Below are positions 1 through 9,020 of a stretch of DNA of 64,000 nucleotides, one piece after another. Position numbers and translations under genes: made by a program. A model generated the notes under the pieces. That model had not been told where the DNA came from. It did not search any database and saw nothing but the letters and a program-made list of their open reading frames with translations. Position 1 is the first letter of the stretch. The number at the start of each line of letters is the position of its first letter. The stretch spans positions 100,273 through 164,272 of the forward strand of contig JABIVD010000052.1 in the NCBI GenBank assembly GCA_018667335.1, given 5' to 3'. Origin of the DNA: Rhodospirillaceae bacterium (GTDB lineage Bacteria > Pseudomonadota > Alphaproteobacteria > UBA6615).

Positions 1-808
1 CGATGATGTTTGCACTCTCGCGCGAATAGGTACCGACGACGCCAACCGAAAGCGGATGCGTGGCGGGGATCGTGTCCTTGCCGTTGAGCGAGGTCGCGAC
101 GGGAATATTCAGCCGCTCGGCCAGCGCGACCACTTCGGCCGCCGCACCGGACGCGCGCACACCGCCACCCGCGACAATCACCGGGCGTTCGGCGGCTTCA
201 ATCGCAGCCATGGCTGCCCGAAGAGACTCTTCGGAAGGCTCCGGGCGATAGGCCGGCAGCTGGGCGAAGGCTTCTTCGATCAACGGCTCCATATCGGCTT
301 CTTCGGCGTCGATCTGGCCTTCGTTGCCGCGGAACTGCAGGTGTACCGGCCCCGGCGTGCCCGACGTTGCGGCGCGGAATGCCTGGCGCACCATATCCGG
401 GAAACGCGAGACGTCGTCCACGGTCGCGTTGAATTTGGTCACCGGCTCGAAGGCCGGGACGTCGTCGACTTCCTGATAGACGTTGCGGAACTTGGTCTTG
501 GGGTCGCGACCGCCGGTCATCGCAATCACCGGCGCATTGGCGAGATACGGGTCACGCAAGCCTGCCGCGAGATTGAGGGCGCCGATCACCTGGGCCATGC
601 AGATTCCTGGCTTGCCGCTGGCGCGGGCATAACCGTCGGCCATGTAGGCCGCCGTGGCCTCGGAATGGACGTGCAGACGCTTGATGTCGGTGCGTTTCTC
701 GAGTTCCACCATGGTGGTGCGCAACACCGCCGGAACGTGAAATATATGCGTGACGCCGTAGCCCTTGAGCATATCGGCCATCACCTGTGCGCCGGTCATT
801 TTCGCCAT
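1..808 (-). CDS. Thiamine-diphosphate-dependent enzyme, acetolactate synthase/sulfopyruvate decarboxylase type (N-terminal part; 3' end outside window)
   Basis: The reading frame opens with an ATG at 808 and is still open at the window edge, so about 269 residues of a protein usually near 550 are visible. The start reads MAKMTGAQVMADMLKGYGV, followed by HVHSEATAAYMADGYAR. This is the N-terminal Pyr domain of TPP enzymes, and the E of HSE sits where the cofactor-activating glutamate lies. The later stretch VIVAGGGVRASGAA begins the central domain. Family members decarboxylate 2-oxo acids and join or release the aldehyde; the substrate cannot be told from this half. It follows the TRAP permease by 137 bases on the same strand, so it may process the imported acid. 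The family is secure, the exact enzyme is not. Confidence 0.85.
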   Translation of the reverse strand, partial: MAKMTGAQVMADMLKGYGVTHIFHVPAVLRTTMVELEKRTDIKRLHVHSEATAAYMADGYARASGKPGICMAQVIGALNLAAGLRDPYLANAPVIAMTGGRDPKTKFRNVYQEVDDVPAFEPVTKFNATVDDVSRFPDMVRQAFRAATSGTPGPVHLQFRGNEGQIDAEEADMEPLIEEAFAQLPAYRPEPSEESLRAAMAAIEAAERPVIVAGGGVRASGAAAEVVALAERLNIPVATSLNGKDTIPATHPLSVGVVGTYSRESANII

Positions 809-945
809 GTCATCGTTCCCCTGAATGTTCCATCGGTCCCTTGTTTCGGGATCGTTTGTGGTTGTTACCGATTAAAATTCTAGCCAGCCGCAGCCAACAG
901 GACAACGCCCGCCAATGCATACCCGCCCGGCGTGCGAAGACTTCC

Positions 946-3435
946 TCAGGCGTCGGACGCCATCGCCTTGTCACGAAACAGCATCACCAGCAGGATCACC
1001 GTCAGCACCGCACCAACGGCATACAACTCGTGCAGCAACGGGCTTTCGAAGCCGAATATCAGCGAGATGATGGCCCCCGTCGGCAGCAACAGGCAGGCCG
1101 AAACCAGCCCGGCCAACGGCCGGATCAGACGACCTTCCCCGAAGCCTTCGAGGAAGATCGCCCAGCCAATCACGCCGAAGATACAAGCGACCGCCGTAAT
1201 CGTGATCTCGAGGGTCGTGCCATCAAGCAACAGGGGCGTGTAGACGAACAGGAACGGCATGATCAGGATGGTCGAGGCCATCTTGAAGGCCTGATTCCCC
1301 GTTGCCACCGGATCCGACCGGGCGATCGAGCTGGCCGCGAACGCAGCTAACGCGACAGGCGGCGTGACAGCGCTCACCACGGCCACCCAGTAGCTGATCA
1401 TGTGCGCAGCCAAGGGTGGCACGCCCAGATCAACCAGGGCACCCACCGCGAAGATTGCAAGCAGCACGTAGCTGGCCACGATGGGCAGGCCCATGCCGAT
1501 GACGTAACCGGCGATAATGATCAAAACAATCGTGATCGGCAGGATGCCGCCACTCGCCGAGATCAGAACGCCGCCGATCGTGCTCGGCAGGTCCGTCTTG
1601 GTCGCCGCCGACAGCAGGATGCCCAGAACGCCGGCGATGCAGCTCACAACCAGCGTGTTACGCGCGCCTGCCTCAAGCGAAACCCATGTGGTGCGCACCA
1701 TCTCAACGAGAACATCGCGCAGACCGGTCATCGGCGCGTCGTCCATCGAGACGCCGATCATGTTCTCATTCGTAGGCGATTTCGCCGCTTCTGCAGCCGC
1801 GGCTTCGTCGCGTCCAAGGATCGCAATTTCGCCGAGCTTCAGCACGATGAAGCTGAACACAACCCAATAGGCCGCGTCGCCGAAACCAATGCCCACATAG
1901 TCCACAACGAACCAGGAGAACGGTGCCCCGATCTTCATACCGAAGAAATAGACAAAGACGCCCACGGCCACAGAAATGGCCACATAAAGCTTCCATGACG
2001 TCTTTGACTTCGACGTCGGAATAGATACCAGCAAGTCGACCAACTTGAGCATCATGATCAGCAGGATCGTCTTGGCCGCTGCCAGGAATGGTGAATCTCC
2101 GATCAACAGGAAGAACACCATCGCCGGTATCGGCAACAGCAGATGCAGGCGTGGCACGATATCGATCCAGCGCGGCAGCTCCTCCACCGGCACGCCGTGC
2201 AGGCGATCGCGCTTGGCGCGGAAATAGACGATCAACCCGACCGACAGATAATACAGGATGGCCGGAATCACCGCGATTTTGACGATTTCGAAATAAGGCG
2301 TTTCGGTCAGTTCAGCCAACAGGAATGCGCCCGCGCCCATGATCGGTGGCATATACGCGCCGCCTGTCGAGGCGGCCGCCTCAACACCACCGGCGAAGGC
2401 GGGCCTGTAGCCGACACGCTTCATCAGCGGAATTGTGAGGGTGCCCGTGGTCATGACGTTGGCCACGCCGCTGCCAGAGATCATGCCGAACAGGCCCGAA
2501 CTGACAACAGCGGCCAAGCCGGGACCGCCGGTTTTCGCGCCGGTCAAGCGATAGGCGGTATTGATGATGACAGCGCCGAGCCCGGTTTTCTCCAGGAACG
2601 CGCCGAGAATGACGAAGATCACGATGAACGTCGCAAACACATTCGTGATCAGGCCAAACATGCCTTCGGTCGACGCGACCAGGAAGTCCATGACTTCCTC
2701 GGCTGGGAAGCCAGGATGGTTCAGAATGCCCGGCATTACCTGCGCGATACTCTCGAACGCATAGATGAAAAAAAGGAAACCAATCATCGGGATCAGCGGG
2801 CCGACAATGCGGCGCGCGATCTCAAAGCTGACCGACACCATCATAACGGCATAGATAAACAGCAGCGCCGGAATTGGGCGTCCCGAGGCGACCCGTAGGT
2901 CCTGCACATTCGACACCCACCAGAGGACAGACAAAATGATGCAGATGATGAAGAGAATGTCAGAAATCGAAAACCCATCGCCGGCATTCTTGCGAAAACC
3001 CTCAAAGAAATAGAGGGCAATGCCGAACGCAGCACCGATGAACCCGATCAACTGGACCGTCCCGTCAAAATACTGGTCCCATCTTTTCGGAGAGTCAGAG
3101 ACTTGCCAGTGAATCCAGATGGCGATCGCCGCGCCGAGCATTGCCAGGTTGACTACGCTGAACAGTTCATCGAGCCAGACCGCTTTATCGCGGAAAGAGT
3201 AATGTCGGTTCTTGAAGGCGAGCAGCGACATGACGGCGGTACCGAGGATAAATGTACCCCGGAATACTTCCTCAACCGGAGGCCCGAAAAACGAGATGTG
3301 AATAAAGAAATAGGCATATGCGACAGCAATAACCGAAAAGGCCGGCCGGACAATTCCCGCCAGACTGCGCGGCGGTGTCATCTCATCGGCGATAATTCCG
3401 ATTTTGCTTAATACGGAAACTGTGGTGATAGCCAT
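946..3435 (-). CDS. TRAP transporter fused permease (4TM/12TM, DctQM fusion)
   Basis: An 829-residue, highly hydrophobic protein. The first roughly 220 residues are the small-permease-like part. The middle holds the DctM-type core, with the glycine-rich stretch SGLFGMISGSGVANVMTTG and the proline-rich PPIMGAGAFLLAE. The last part is another membrane block like the DUF3394-type tail seen in this family. Fused permeases of this size pair with TAXI binding proteins and import organic acids using the sodium gradient. The TAXI gene lies just upstream on the same strand, with a hairpin between them. The ATG at 3435 gives a short cytoplasmic N-terminus before the first membrane segment. The transported substrate is unknown. 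Confidence 0.93.
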   Translation of the reverse strand: MAITTVSVLSKIGIIADEMTPPRSLAGIVRPAFSVIAVAYAYFFIHISFFGPPVEEVFRGTFILGTAVMSLLAFKNRHYSFRDKAVWLDELFSVVNLAMLGAAIAIWIHWQVSDSPKRWDQYFDGTVQLIGFIGAAFGIALYFFEGFRKNAGDGFSISDILFIICIILSVLWWVSNVQDLRVASGRPIPALLFIYAVMMVSVSFEIARRIVGPLIPMIGFLFFIYAFESIAQVMPGILNHPGFPAEEVMDFLVASTEGMFGLITNVFATFIVIFVILGAFLEKTGLGAVIINTAYRLTGAKTGGPGLAAVVSSGLFGMISGSGVANVMTTGTLTIPLMKRVGYRPAFAGGVEAAASTGGAYMPPIMGAGAFLLAELTETPYFEIVKIAVIPAILYYLSVGLIVYFRAKRDRLHGVPVEELPRWIDIVPRLHLLLPIPAMVFFLLIGDSPFLAAAKTILLIMMLKLVDLLVSIPTSKSKTSWKLYVAISVAVGVFVYFFGMKIGAPFSWFVVDYVGIGFGDAAYWVVFSFIVLKLGEIAILGRDEAAAAEAAKSPTNENMIGVSMDDAPMTGLRDVLVEMVRTTWVSLEAGARNTLVVSCIAGVLGILLSAATKTDLPSTIGGVLISASGGILPITIVLIIIAGYVIGMGLPIVASYVLLAIFAVGALVDLGVPPLAAHMISYWVAVVSAVTPPVALAAFAASSIARSDPVATGNQAFKMASTILIMPFLFVYTPLLLDGTTLEITITAVACIFGVIGWAIFLEGFGEGRLIRPLAGLVSACLLLPTGAIISLIFGFESPLLHELYAVGAVLTVILLVMLFRDKAMASDA

Positions 3436-3492
3436 AGCCTATACTTTCCAAGACGGCAGTTTGCCTGTCATTCGCGGCACATAATGAAACTA

Positions 3493-3524
3493 GGGCGTGA
3501 AGTAAGGTTACCTACTTCACGCCC
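3493..3524 (-). promoter_or_regulatory. Perfect 12-bp hairpin between TAXI binding-protein gene and TRAP permease gene
   Basis: Arms 3493–3504 (GGGCGTGAAGTA) and 3513–3524 (TACTTCACGCCC) are exact reverse complements with an 8-base loop. There is no T-run on the minus strand after it, so it is not a classical terminator. Its place between the binding-protein and permease genes suggests it stabilises the upstream mRNA or damps read-through, giving more binding protein than permease. Confidence 0.6.
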
Positions 3525-3563
3525 CGTCGCATTTAACAAATTCAGTGTTCGGAAATTACCCGA

Positions 3564-4553
3564 CTAGAATGCCGCGACCGGAACACCAGAAATGTCGAAG
3601 CCGCGTGACTCCCAATACTTGGCAGCTGACGGATGCAGCGGAATACCAAGCGCCTTAAGATTGGCGAAGTTACCGTTCAGGGTCTTCCAGTAGCCAGCAA
3701 CTGCAGCAAGCTTCTTCAGGTTTGCCGGATCAGCTGTGGTTTCCAGCATCGCGGTAATGGCCCCATCCGACATGGACTTGTTGGCGAGCCAATACACGTC
3801 ATAGGAGATCGAACGCGCCGGCTCGGTCATGCCCTTCACGTCGCCCTGCACCGGAATAGTGACGGCGGCATAGAACGGGCTCTTCTTGATAACCGCAGCC
3901 TGCTCTTCAGCCGTCAGGCTGATGTAACGCACCGGCTTGGTGATCGACAGCTGCGTCAGCGCCGGGATCAGGAACGGCGCACCGGCCGAGCAGAACACGT
4001 CGATCTGACGATCGCCGAGCGCACGCGCGGAGTCGGAGAAGCCGAGGTTACGGGTTTCGATATCGCCGCCGATACCAGCACCATTCATGATGTTGCGGCA
4101 GTTGACGTTCGAGCCCGAACCCTTGTTCAGCAGGTTCACGATCTTGCCCTTCATGTCCGAGTAGGACTTGATCGGGCTGTCGGCGAGCACCGCAATGATC
4201 TGCGACTGCTTACGCACGTTCGCGATAATACGGAAATCCTGAAGCTTGCCGTCTTCCTTGAACAGGCCCACGCCATTCCAGGCTTGGAAGACCTGACCGA
4301 CATGACCCCAGGCCGTGTCGAATTTGCCGTAAGCGGTGCGGCGGACGTTATCGACCGAACCGTTCGAGGGCGAATAGTTGAACTTGTAGTTGTCGCCAAG
4401 CTCAGAGTTGAGCATCTGTGCACCAGCACTGACCGACGGATGCCAACCACCACCGGCGGGACCACCGCCGATACGATAGGATTCTTCGGCCTGCGCCGCG
4501 GCGCTGAACGCAACCACACTGGCTGCAGCAATAAGGGTCGTTACGAGTTTCAT
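3564..4553 (-). CDS. TAXI family TRAP transporter solute-binding protein
   Basis: A 329-residue periplasmic protein. The N-terminus MKLVTTLIAAASVVAFSAA followed by AQA-EE is a signal peptide with likely cleavage after AQA. The mature protein begins SYRIGGGPAGGGWHPSVSAGA, the glycine-rich start typical of TAXI binding proteins, followed by TAWGHVGQVFQAWNG and a C-terminal tail ending HPSAAKYWESRGFDI. It captures a small anionic solute and delivers it to the fused permease encoded next on the same strand. The distance to the permease start (about 130 bases) is filled mainly by a hairpin. TAXI ligands described elsewhere include glutamate and 2-oxo acids, but the ligand here cannot be read from sequence. 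Confidence 0.92.
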   Translation of the reverse strand: MKLVTTLIAAASVVAFSAAAQAEESYRIGGGPAGGGWHPSVSAGAQMLNSELGDNYKFNYSPSNGSVDNVRRTAYGKFDTAWGHVGQVFQAWNGVGLFKEDGKLQDFRIIANVRKQSQIIAVLADSPIKSYSDMKGKIVNLLNKGSGSNVNCRNIMNGAGIGGDIETRNLGFSDSARALGDRQIDVFCSAGAPFLIPALTQLSITKPVRYISLTAEEQAAVIKKSPFYAAVTIPVQGDVKGMTEPARSISYDVYWLANKSMSDGAITAMLETTADPANLKKLAAVAGYWKTLNGNFANLKALGIPLHPSAAKYWESRGFDISGVPVAAF

Positions 4554-4583
4554 AAATCCCTCCCAGATCGGAATTTTATGTGA

Positions 4584-4628
4584 AGTGACTTAACGTCACT
4601 GATTAGCCCGCACCGCACAGTTGTGCGG
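4584..4628. promoter_or_regulatory. Two inverted repeats in the divergent promoter region of the TAXI-TRAP and dioxygenase genes
   Basis: The 268-base gap 4554–4821 separates divergent genes. It holds AGTGAC-TTAAC-GTCACT at 4584–4600 and CCGCACA-GT-TGTGCGG at 4613–4628, both with perfect arms. These fit binding sites of a dimeric regulator controlling both directions. No regulator gene is adjacent, so its identity is open. Confidence 0.4.
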
Positions 4629-4821
4629 ACGGATATTTGAGATCAAACGATGGCAGTGAGATCAGTCGAAGGCAAGAGCATTTGTCCCGACAAATTCACA
4701 AAACGACACTTTTTTTCATAAAAGAAAATTTCGTGCCCCGCGTTTGCGTCGCGGCCGGATTTCCCGATAGGTTTCGAAACCTTAGTCAAACGCCGCCAAC
4801 GACAGCTTCGGGACGAAAAAC

Positions 4822-5856
4822 ATGGTTGAAATCATCCACGAACCAATCACGAGCCCTGACGCCTGGCTCGGCCCGGACATTCAGAACGACGCCCGGTGGC
4901 TTTACGAACTGACGCGTGACGATGTCGCCGAACTCGATGCGGCGCTGGAAGGCGTCAAATCGGCCGGCGCCGAGATTCCGTTCTCCGCCGAAATCTTTCC
5001 GATCCCCACCTTCGGCACAAAGCTGGACGAGTTGGTTTCCCGCGTCAGCGACGGGCTCGGTGTCATCCTGATCCGCGGCCTGCCGCGCGAACGCTATTCG
5101 GACGAGGAATGCGCCCTTATCTACTGGGGAATCGGCACCCATGCCGGCCGACCCGTCTCGCAGAACTCCCGGGGCCACCTGCTCGGCCACGTCACCGATG
5201 AAGGCAAGACGCTCAACGACCCGAACGCGCGTGGTTACCAGACACGCAACAAGCTGGACTTCCACTGCGACCAACTTCCCGTAGACCTGCTTGGCCTGCT
5301 CTGCTTACGCAAATCGAAGTCGGGTGGTGCGAGCTATCTCGTCAGTGCGCCGGCCGTCCACAATGTTCTGGGTGCGGAACGGCCCGACCTGCTGGAGGCG
5401 CTTTACAACCCCTTCCACATAGACTGGCGCGGCGACCATCCCGACGGCGGACAGCCCTGGTACGACAGCCCGATGTTCAGCGCACACAAGGGCCGCCTGA
5501 CCGCGCGGATCACCAGCCGCGAGTTCATGGAATCGGCGGCGCGATACGGCGATGAACTCGCACTGACCGACGTCCAGCGCGAGGCGCTCAATCTTCTGCA
5601 GGAAATCTCGAACCGCGAGGAGATGCGCCTGCAGATGCATTTTCAGGAAGGCGACATGCAGTTCATCAACAACCACGCGATCCTGCACGCCCGGGAGGCC
5701 TATGAGGATTACGACGATCCGAAGCTGAAACGGCACCTGCTGCGCGTGTGGATCGCGTTCAGGGACGATCGCCGGCGCGAACTTGCGCCGATCCTCGCCG
5801 AACGCGACGCCTTTGTTCGGCAGGGCGGCATCCCGAAACAGGCCGCCGCGGCCTGA
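4822..5856 (+). CDS. TauD/TfdA family Fe(II)/2-oxoglutarate-dependent dioxygenase
   Basis: 344 residues, in the usual range for this family. The iron-binding H-x-D is H148-C-D150 in LDFHCDQLPVDLLGLL, the distal histidine is probably H289 in NNHAILHARE, and R308 in HLLRVWIAF is placed to bind 2-oxoglutarate. Such enzymes hydroxylate an unactivated carbon, often releasing sulfite or an aldehyde from the substrate. The gene is divergent from the TAXI-TRAP transporter and convergent with the amidase, 19 bases away. This context suggests a role in using the imported compound, but the substrate is not predictable. Confidence 0.88.
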   Translation: MVEIIHEPITSPDAWLGPDIQNDARWLYELTRDDVAELDAALEGVKSAGAEIPFSAEIFPIPTFGTKLDELVSRVSDGLGVILIRGLPRERYSDEECALIYWGIGTHAGRPVSQNSRGHLLGHVTDEGKTLNDPNARGYQTRNKLDFHCDQLPVDLLGLLCLRKSKSGGASYLVSAPAVHNVLGAERPDLLEALYNPFHIDWRGDHPDGGQPWYDSPMFSAHKGRLTARITSREFMESAARYGDELALTDVQREALNLLQEISNREEMRLQMHFQEGDMQFINNHAILHAREAYEDYDDPKLKRHLLRVWIAFRDDRRRELAPILAERDAFVRQGGIPKQAAAA

Positions 5857-5875
5857 CGGGTCCTATTCGCAGGGC

Positions 5876-7279
5876 CTATTCGTAGCCGCTGAGGTTGTAG
5901 CCGGGCGGCTGCATGCGCTCGACGAAGGCCGCCGCGCGGACCACCGACGCCTCATCCAGATACCGACCCACCACCTGAAGCCCAACCGGCATGCCATCAC
6001 TGGCGATCCCGGCGCAGACCGACGCCGCAGGCTGGCCCGTCAGGTTGAACGGGTAAGTGTAATAGACCCAGGACACGAGGTTCCTGTCGCCATGGCTTTC
6101 CGGGACGTTAACCCCCACATCGACGGAACTCACGGGCAGGACCGGTGAGATCAGCGCGTCATACTTCTCGAACATCGCCGCCATCCGGTCGCGCAGCACA
6201 TAACGCTCGAACACCTTGGTGTAATAGTCGCGCATCTCCTGACCGAGCGCGGGCTCGAGAATGTCGGCCACCGCCGGATCGAGCATATCGCGCTGGTTCT
6301 CCAGCACGGCGCGGAGCTTGATGCCGACGCCGGCATAGAATTCCGCAGACCAGAGATCCGCAGGGTCTTCATCGAATACGTCGTCGACCTGCTCCACATG
6401 AGCGCCCGCATCCTCGAACTTGCGGACCGCAGCCTCGACGATCTCCACCACCTCGGGGTCGGGCCGGGCATAGCCCAGTGTCGGGCTCCAGGCGATGCGC
6501 ATGCCCTCGACCGACTGATCGCAGGCGGCGACCACATCGGGCACGTCTCCGGCGATGCCGAACGGGTCGCGCGCGTCGTAGCCGGCAATCGCCGAGAACA
6601 ACAACGCCGCGTCGCGCATGTTTCGCGCCATCGGGCCGACATGAGCGAGCGTCGGCGTCGCCGTGGTCGGCCAGACCGGCACGCGGGCGAAGCTGCCCTT
6701 GATTCCGGCGAGCCCGGTCAGCGAACACGGGATGCGGATCGAGCCGCCGCCGTCGGTCCCCAGACCGAACGGTGTGACACCGGCGGCGATCGACGCGCCT
6801 GCCCCCGCACTCGACCCGCCCGGGGTCTTGTCCCGGTTCCAGGGGTTGCGGGTGATCCCGGTGAGCGGCGAATCGCCGACCGGCTTGCAGCCGAATTCGC
6901 TGGTCGTGGTCTTGCCGATGACGATGGCGCCGGCCGCCCGCGCACGCTCCACCGCGGGTGCGTCGGCATCGGCGATGTTGTCGGCCATGACCTTCGACCC
7001 GAAGGCAAACGGCGCGTCGCCCACCGCGATCAGGTCCTTCACGGACATCGGCAGCCCATGCAGCGCACCGAGTGCGGCACCGGACATCAACGCGTCCTCG
7101 GCCACCTGTGCGGCAGCCAGCGCCTCGTCGTGAAACAGGACGAAGAACGGGTTCAGGTCTGCCTGCACCGCCTCGGCTCGTTCCAGCGACCGCCGGGTCA
7201 GCTCGACCGGCGAGATGTCCTTGCGGCCGATGCGCAGGCGCAGCTCGCTCGCGCTCATATAGTCGAATTCATGTGCCAT
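5876..7279 (-). CDS. Amidase signature family hydrolase
   Basis: 467 residues. The Ser-cisSer-Lys set is visible: Lys in GLPMSVKDLIAVGD, the glycine/serine loop TPGGSSAGAGASIAAG, and the nucleophile serine in GTDGGGSIRIPCSLTG. The C-terminal PFNLTGQPAASVCAG is the usual closing block. It hydrolyses an amide, releasing ammonia and an acid in the cytoplasm. GatA is unlikely because no gatB or gatC is adjacent. It is the last gene of a minus-strand trio after a cupin and a PF04199 cyclase, with gaps of under 30 bases, so these probably form an operon. An SD-like GGACGAGAG precedes the ATG at 7279. Confidence 0.9.
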   Translation of the reverse strand: MAHEFDYMSASELRLRIGRKDISPVELTRRSLERAEAVQADLNPFFVLFHDEALAAAQVAEDALMSGAALGALHGLPMSVKDLIAVGDAPFAFGSKVMADNIADADAPAVERARAAGAIVIGKTTTSEFGCKPVGDSPLTGITRNPWNRDKTPGGSSAGAGASIAAGVTPFGLGTDGGGSIRIPCSLTGLAGIKGSFARVPVWPTTATPTLAHVGPMARNMRDAALLFSAIAGYDARDPFGIAGDVPDVVAACDQSVEGMRIAWSPTLGYARPDPEVVEIVEAAVRKFEDAGAHVEQVDDVFDEDPADLWSAEFYAGVGIKLRAVLENQRDMLDPAVADILEPALGQEMRDYYTKVFERYVLRDRMAAMFEKYDALISPVLPVSSVDVGVNVPESHGDRNLVSWVYYTYPFNLTGQPAASVCAGIASDGMPVGLQVVGRYLDEASVVRAAAFVERMQPPGYNLSGYE

Positions 7280-7305
7280 ATCGGCGTCTCTCGTCCGTTC
7301 AGGGT

Positions 7306-8007
7306 TTAGTCATCGACGACAGCAAAGGCGCGGATCGGCGATCCGGACCCGCCCTTGAAGCGGAGCGGCACGCCGAAAAACTCAAACTCACCCAGCCCGA
7401 TCATATCCTCGAGATTGACCAGCCACTCCATGTGGCTGATGCCGAGCTCCCGGCAGATCCGGTGCTGGGCGAACAGGCTGTCCGACGGCTTGTCGGTCGA
7501 CGGACCCTCGACCCCATGCAGGCGCGATCCCCGGTCATACATCCACTGGGTGGCGGCAACGGTGATGCCTGCATTCGACAGCACCACCTCGCGGTCCGGG
7601 TAATGGCGTTTGTGCAGGCCCGTGCACAGCAGGATGATGTGGCCATCGATCGTCACGCCGGATTCGGCCTCGGCCTTCTCCATGTCGGCCACGTCGATGT
7701 CGCCCAGGTCGCCGACATGGCGCATGTCGAAGCACACGGCCTTGCCGAAGAAGCGGTCGATCGGCATCTCGTCGATCGAAGCGCCGTTCGGGTCGAAGTG
7801 GCGCAGCGCGTCCACATGGGTGCCCACGTGATCCAGGGTGCTGATGAAGTTGGTCTGGAAGGTGATCGGGTCGTCCGGCGTACCGAGCTCCAGCGCCTTG
7901 GTGTTCTCATGGGTCATCGCCTTGAGATAGACCGGGCTCTGGAACAGCTTGTGGGACGGCATGTTGTCCTCGATGTCGAGGCTCAGATCGATGATGCGTC
8001 GGGCCAT
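7306..8007 (-). CDS. Cyclase family protein (PF04199, kynurenine-formamidase-like)
   Basis: 233 residues beginning MARRIIDLSLDIEDNMPSH. The longer reading frame to 8202 runs into the upstream gene and lacks family similarity; the ATG at 8007 has an AGGGGAG ribosome site. The metal-binding motif HVGTHVDALRHF matches the H-x-G-T-H-x-D-x3-H signature. The family contains metal-dependent amide, ester or lactone hydrolases such as bacterial kynurenine formamidase (KynB) and isatin hydrolase. It lies between a cupin gene and an amidase gene in one likely operon, which suggests stepwise opening of a cyclic or N-acyl compound. Confidence 0.88.
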   Translation of the reverse strand: MARRIIDLSLDIEDNMPSHKLFQSPVYLKAMTHENTKALELGTPDDPITFQTNFISTLDHVGTHVDALRHFDPNGASIDEMPIDRFFGKAVCFDMRHVGDLGDIDVADMEKAEAESGVTIDGHIILLCTGLHKRHYPDREVVLSNAGITVAATQWMYDRGSRLHGVEGPSTDKPSDSLFAQHRICRELGISHMEWLVNLEDMIGLGEFEFFGVPLRFKGGSGSPIRAFAVVDD

Positions 8008-8036
8008 GATGGCTCCCCTTTTGTTTTGGTTTGCGG

Positions 8037-8567
8037 TTATTCGTTTTTCAGATGGCCGTCGCGATTGGCGTACAGATTGTCGTCGGCATAGCCCATCGTC
8101 TCTGGCTTGCCCCGGCCCAGCATCACCTGGAACCAGACCGGCTCCAGGCTGTTGTTGTCGTAACCGTGGATCACGCCGGGCGGGCAGGTGATGCATTCCC
8201 ATGGACCCAGCCGCGTCTCCAGACGACGGCCGTCCTCGTCCTCGACGAACACATCGAGCAGGCCCTTCAACACGAAGAACGTCTCCTCCACCTCGTGGGT
8301 GTGGGCGGCGTTCCCCTGCCCCGGGTTCACGTACATGATGGAAAGCGTGTGAGCGCGTGCGGGGATCGCGTTGTCGTCGTCATGCTTGCCCGAGCCGCCG
8401 GCACCGATGAAGCGGTGCTGGGCGCGGCGATAACCCTCGATCTTGGCGTCCTCGAATGCCTCCCAGTCGGGCACCCGGTCGCGGTAGCGCGCGACATACG
8501 TGTCCATGATTTCCTCGAGCGAGGTATCAACGAGTTCGGGTGGGCGCGGATGGCGTGCGACGGACAA
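8037..8567 (-). CDS. Cupin domain protein, TTG start
   Basis: A 176-residue single-domain cupin. The metal site is in AAHTHEVEETFFVLKG and the second cupin motif is PPGVIHGYDN. The frame extends upstream to 8702, but that would overlap tRNA-Phe, and the ATG at 8609 has no ribosome site. A TTG at 8567 has GGGGAGAG five bases upstream and gives MSVARHPRPPELVDTSLEE, so it was chosen. Its place first in the cupin–cyclase–amidase set suggests a small metal enzyme (dioxygenase, isomerase or epimerase) in the same pathway. No precise reaction can be assigned. Confidence 0.8.
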   Translation of the reverse strand: MSVARHPRPPELVDTSLEEIMDTYVARYRDRVPDWEAFEDAKIEGYRRAQHRFIGAGGSGKHDDDNAIPARAHTLSIMYVNPGQGNAAHTHEVEETFFVLKGLLDVFVEDEDGRRLETRLGPWECITCPPGVIHGYDNNSLEPVWFQVMLGRGKPETMGYADDNLYANRDGHLKNE

Positions 8568-8669
8568 GGTTACTCTCCCCGGATGAATCAACGGTTCGAA
8601 ACGAAGCATGGCGGGGGGATCGGCGTCAAACGCCGGGCGCTTCGTCACTGCAATGGAGATCGGGAGAAG

Positions 8670-8745
8670 TGGTGCCCGGGGGCGGATTCGAACCACCGAC
8701 ACCGCGATTTTCAGTCGCGTGCTCTACCAACTGAGCTACCCGGGC
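8670..8745 (-). tRNA. tRNA-Phe (anticodon GAA)
   Basis: The minus strand folds as a complete 76-base cloverleaf. It has acceptor GCCCGGG/CCCGGGC, D-arm GCTC/GAGC, anticodon arm CGCGA-CTGAAAA-TCGCG, T-arm GGTGG-TTCGAAT-CCGCC and an encoded CCA. The anticodon in the loop is GAA. It lies 54 bases beyond yacG at the end of the housekeeping run, an arrangement common in alphaproteobacteria. Confidence 0.98.
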
Positions 8746-8799
8746 ACATGTCCAGTTGGAGGCGGGGATATACGTAAATTCACCCGGCCTGTCCAGCAC

Positions 8800-8982
8800 T
8801 CACCCCTGATCTTCGTCGCCGTCGTTCAACCCACCCTCATAGACGGTGGGCGCTTCGTCGGTCGGGATGCGGTAGTTGCCCCCCAGCCAGCGCGACAGAT
8901 CGACATTGGCGCAGCGCTGAGAACAGAACGGCCGATCCTTCTCGGACGCCGGGTTCGAACAGATCGGACAGGATTTGGCCAT
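8800..8982 (-). CDS. yacG: DNA gyrase inhibitor YacG (zinc-binding)
   Basis: 60 residues with four zinc-binding cysteines, C5, C8, C20 and C24, in CPIC-x11-CSQRC. These are followed by the family-typical DLSRWLGGNYRIPTDE and an acidic tail. YacG binds the GyrB subunit and inhibits DNA binding by gyrase in E. coli. It follows the RNase E/G gene by 38 bases on the same strand, a conserved alphaproteobacterial arrangement. Confidence 0.95.
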   Translation of the reverse strand: MAKSCPICSNPASEKDRPFCSQRCANVDLSRWLGGNYRIPTDEAPTVYEGGLNDGDEDQG

Positions 8983-9020
8983 CGCGGGTGGGAACGCTGT
9001 TGTTGGACTCTGGACGGGTT

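Noticed and set aside
56..883. Long plus-strand open frame opposite the TPP enzyme
   Set aside because: It is antisense to a gene with clear TPP-enzyme motifs; its His/Arg-rich composition is typical of shadow frames in GC-rich DNA.
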